Positions 14,007 through 14,520 of a stretch of 14,520 nt of DNA are shown here, in pieces. Position 1 is the first letter of the stretch. The number at the start of each line of letters is the position of its first letter. The translations under genes and the position numbers were made by a program. The notes beneath the pieces were generated by a model, which saw nothing but the letters and a program-made list of their open reading frames with translations, made no database searches and was not told the DNA's origin. The stretch comes from JAAFHS01 sp046049665 (GTDB lineage Bacteria; Pseudomonadota; Alphaproteobacteria; Rhodobacterales; Rhodobacteraceae). The stretch spans positions 1 through 14,520 of the forward strand of contig JBJOQW010000113.1 of NCBI GenBank assembly GCA_046049665.1. Direction: 5' to 3'.

Positions 14007-14520
14007 GCGTGCAAATCACCACCCTTGCCAACGGCTTTCGGATTGTGACCGAGAATATGCCGGGCCTGATGTCGGCATCGGCAGGCATCTGGGTGAACGC
14101 AGGCGGACGGCATGAACGCCCCGAACAGAACGGCATCGCACATTTTCTGGAGCATATGGCCTTCAAGGGCACGATGAAACGCTCGGCGCTGAAGATTGCC
14201 GAGGAAATCGAGGATGTGGGCGGCTATATCAACGCCTATACCAGCCGCGAGATGACGGCCTACTACGCGCGGGTATTGTCGGCGGATGTGGCACTGGCAC
14301 TGGATGTGATCGCGGACATCGTGCTGAACCCAGTGTTCGACCCGAAGGAAATTGAAACCGAGCGCCATGTGATCTTGCAGGAAATCGGGCAGGCACTGGA
14401 TACGCCGGATGATATCATCTTTGACTGGCTGCAAGAGGTAAGCTACCCCAACCAGCCGTTCGGGCGCACCATTCTGGGGCCAGCCGAACGCGTGGGGGCG
14501 TTTCAGCGTGATGATCTGAC
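14003..14520 (+). CDS. M16-family zinc peptidase (processing-peptidase-like), 3' truncated by window
   Basis: The N-terminal 172 residues of an inverzincin-type peptidase resembling the mitochondrial processing peptidase beta subunit. The opening ITTLANGFRIVTENMPG and the zinc motif HFLEHMAFKG (H47, E50, H51) are intact. These are followed by GGYINAYTSREMTAYYARVL and EIETERHVILQEI, which carries the distal Glu expected as third zinc ligand. Such genes follow thrC in many Rhodobacteraceae; the natural substrate is not known. The start appears to be TTG at 14003, overlapping the thrC stop codon as TTGA; GTG at 14009 is the alternative. The rest of the protein, about 250 residues, lies beyond the window. 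Confidence 0.92.
   Translation, partial: MSVQITTLANGFRIVTENMPGLMSASAGIWVNAGGRHERPEQNGIAHFLEHMAFKGTMKRSALKIAEEIEDVGGYINAYTSREMTAYYARVLSADVALALDVIADIVLNPVFDPKEIETERHVILQEIGQALDTPDDIIFDWLQEVSYPNQPFGRTILGPAERVGAFQRDDL

Overview
This window is a stretch of chromosome from an alphaproteobacterium, most likely a member of the Rhodobacteraceae (Rhodobacter/Paracoccus relatives). Three things point there: strongly GC-rich coding sequence, proteins that resemble Rhodobacter homologues recalled from memory, and the gene order ctaC-ctaB-small membrane protein-ctaG-ctaE-surf1-thrC-M16 peptidase, which is typical of that family. The placement is inferred from content; no search was run.

Layout. Positions 1-1538 hold the C-terminal 511 residues of a B12-dependent methylmalonyl-CoA mutase, cut by the window edge. 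A compositionally different patch follows (about 1539-2126). It contains a SUKH (SMI1/KNR4) family gene and a 25-bp inverted repeat, and it faces a MarR-family regulator on the minus strand (2127-2624). Next come sdhE (minus, FAD insertion into succinate dehydrogenase) and, divergent from it, a plus-strand run: an aspartate/prephenate-type aminotransferase, a small protein of unknown function and a methyltransferase-like protein (3039-5368). A minus-strand block (5409-8175) reads, in transcription order, membrane-anchored alpha/beta hydrolase, tldD metalloprotease, GNAT acetyltransferase; the last two overlap by four bases.

The second half is a plus-strand aa3-type cytochrome c oxidase cluster: ctaC (subunit II), ctaB (heme O synthase), a 65-residue single-span membrane protein, ctaG (Cox11, CuB insertion), ctaE (subunit III) and surf1 (assembly factor). 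It supplies two structural subunits plus the heme and copper assembly functions, while subunit I (ctaD) and heme A synthase (ctaA) are not in the window. thrC (threonine synthase) and an M16 processing-peptidase-like gene, cut by the window end, continue in the same direction with tight spacing.

Most of the window is ordinary conserved core genome. The part most worth a second look is 1529-2126: an orphan immunity-type gene of about 50% GC placed directly after the mutase stop codon and followed by a long near-perfect inverted repeat. The uncharacterised pair at 4251-5368 is the next candidate. I see no CRISPR array, rRNA, tRNA, insertion sequence or complete toxin-antitoxin system. No stretch longer than about 175 bases lacks a gene.
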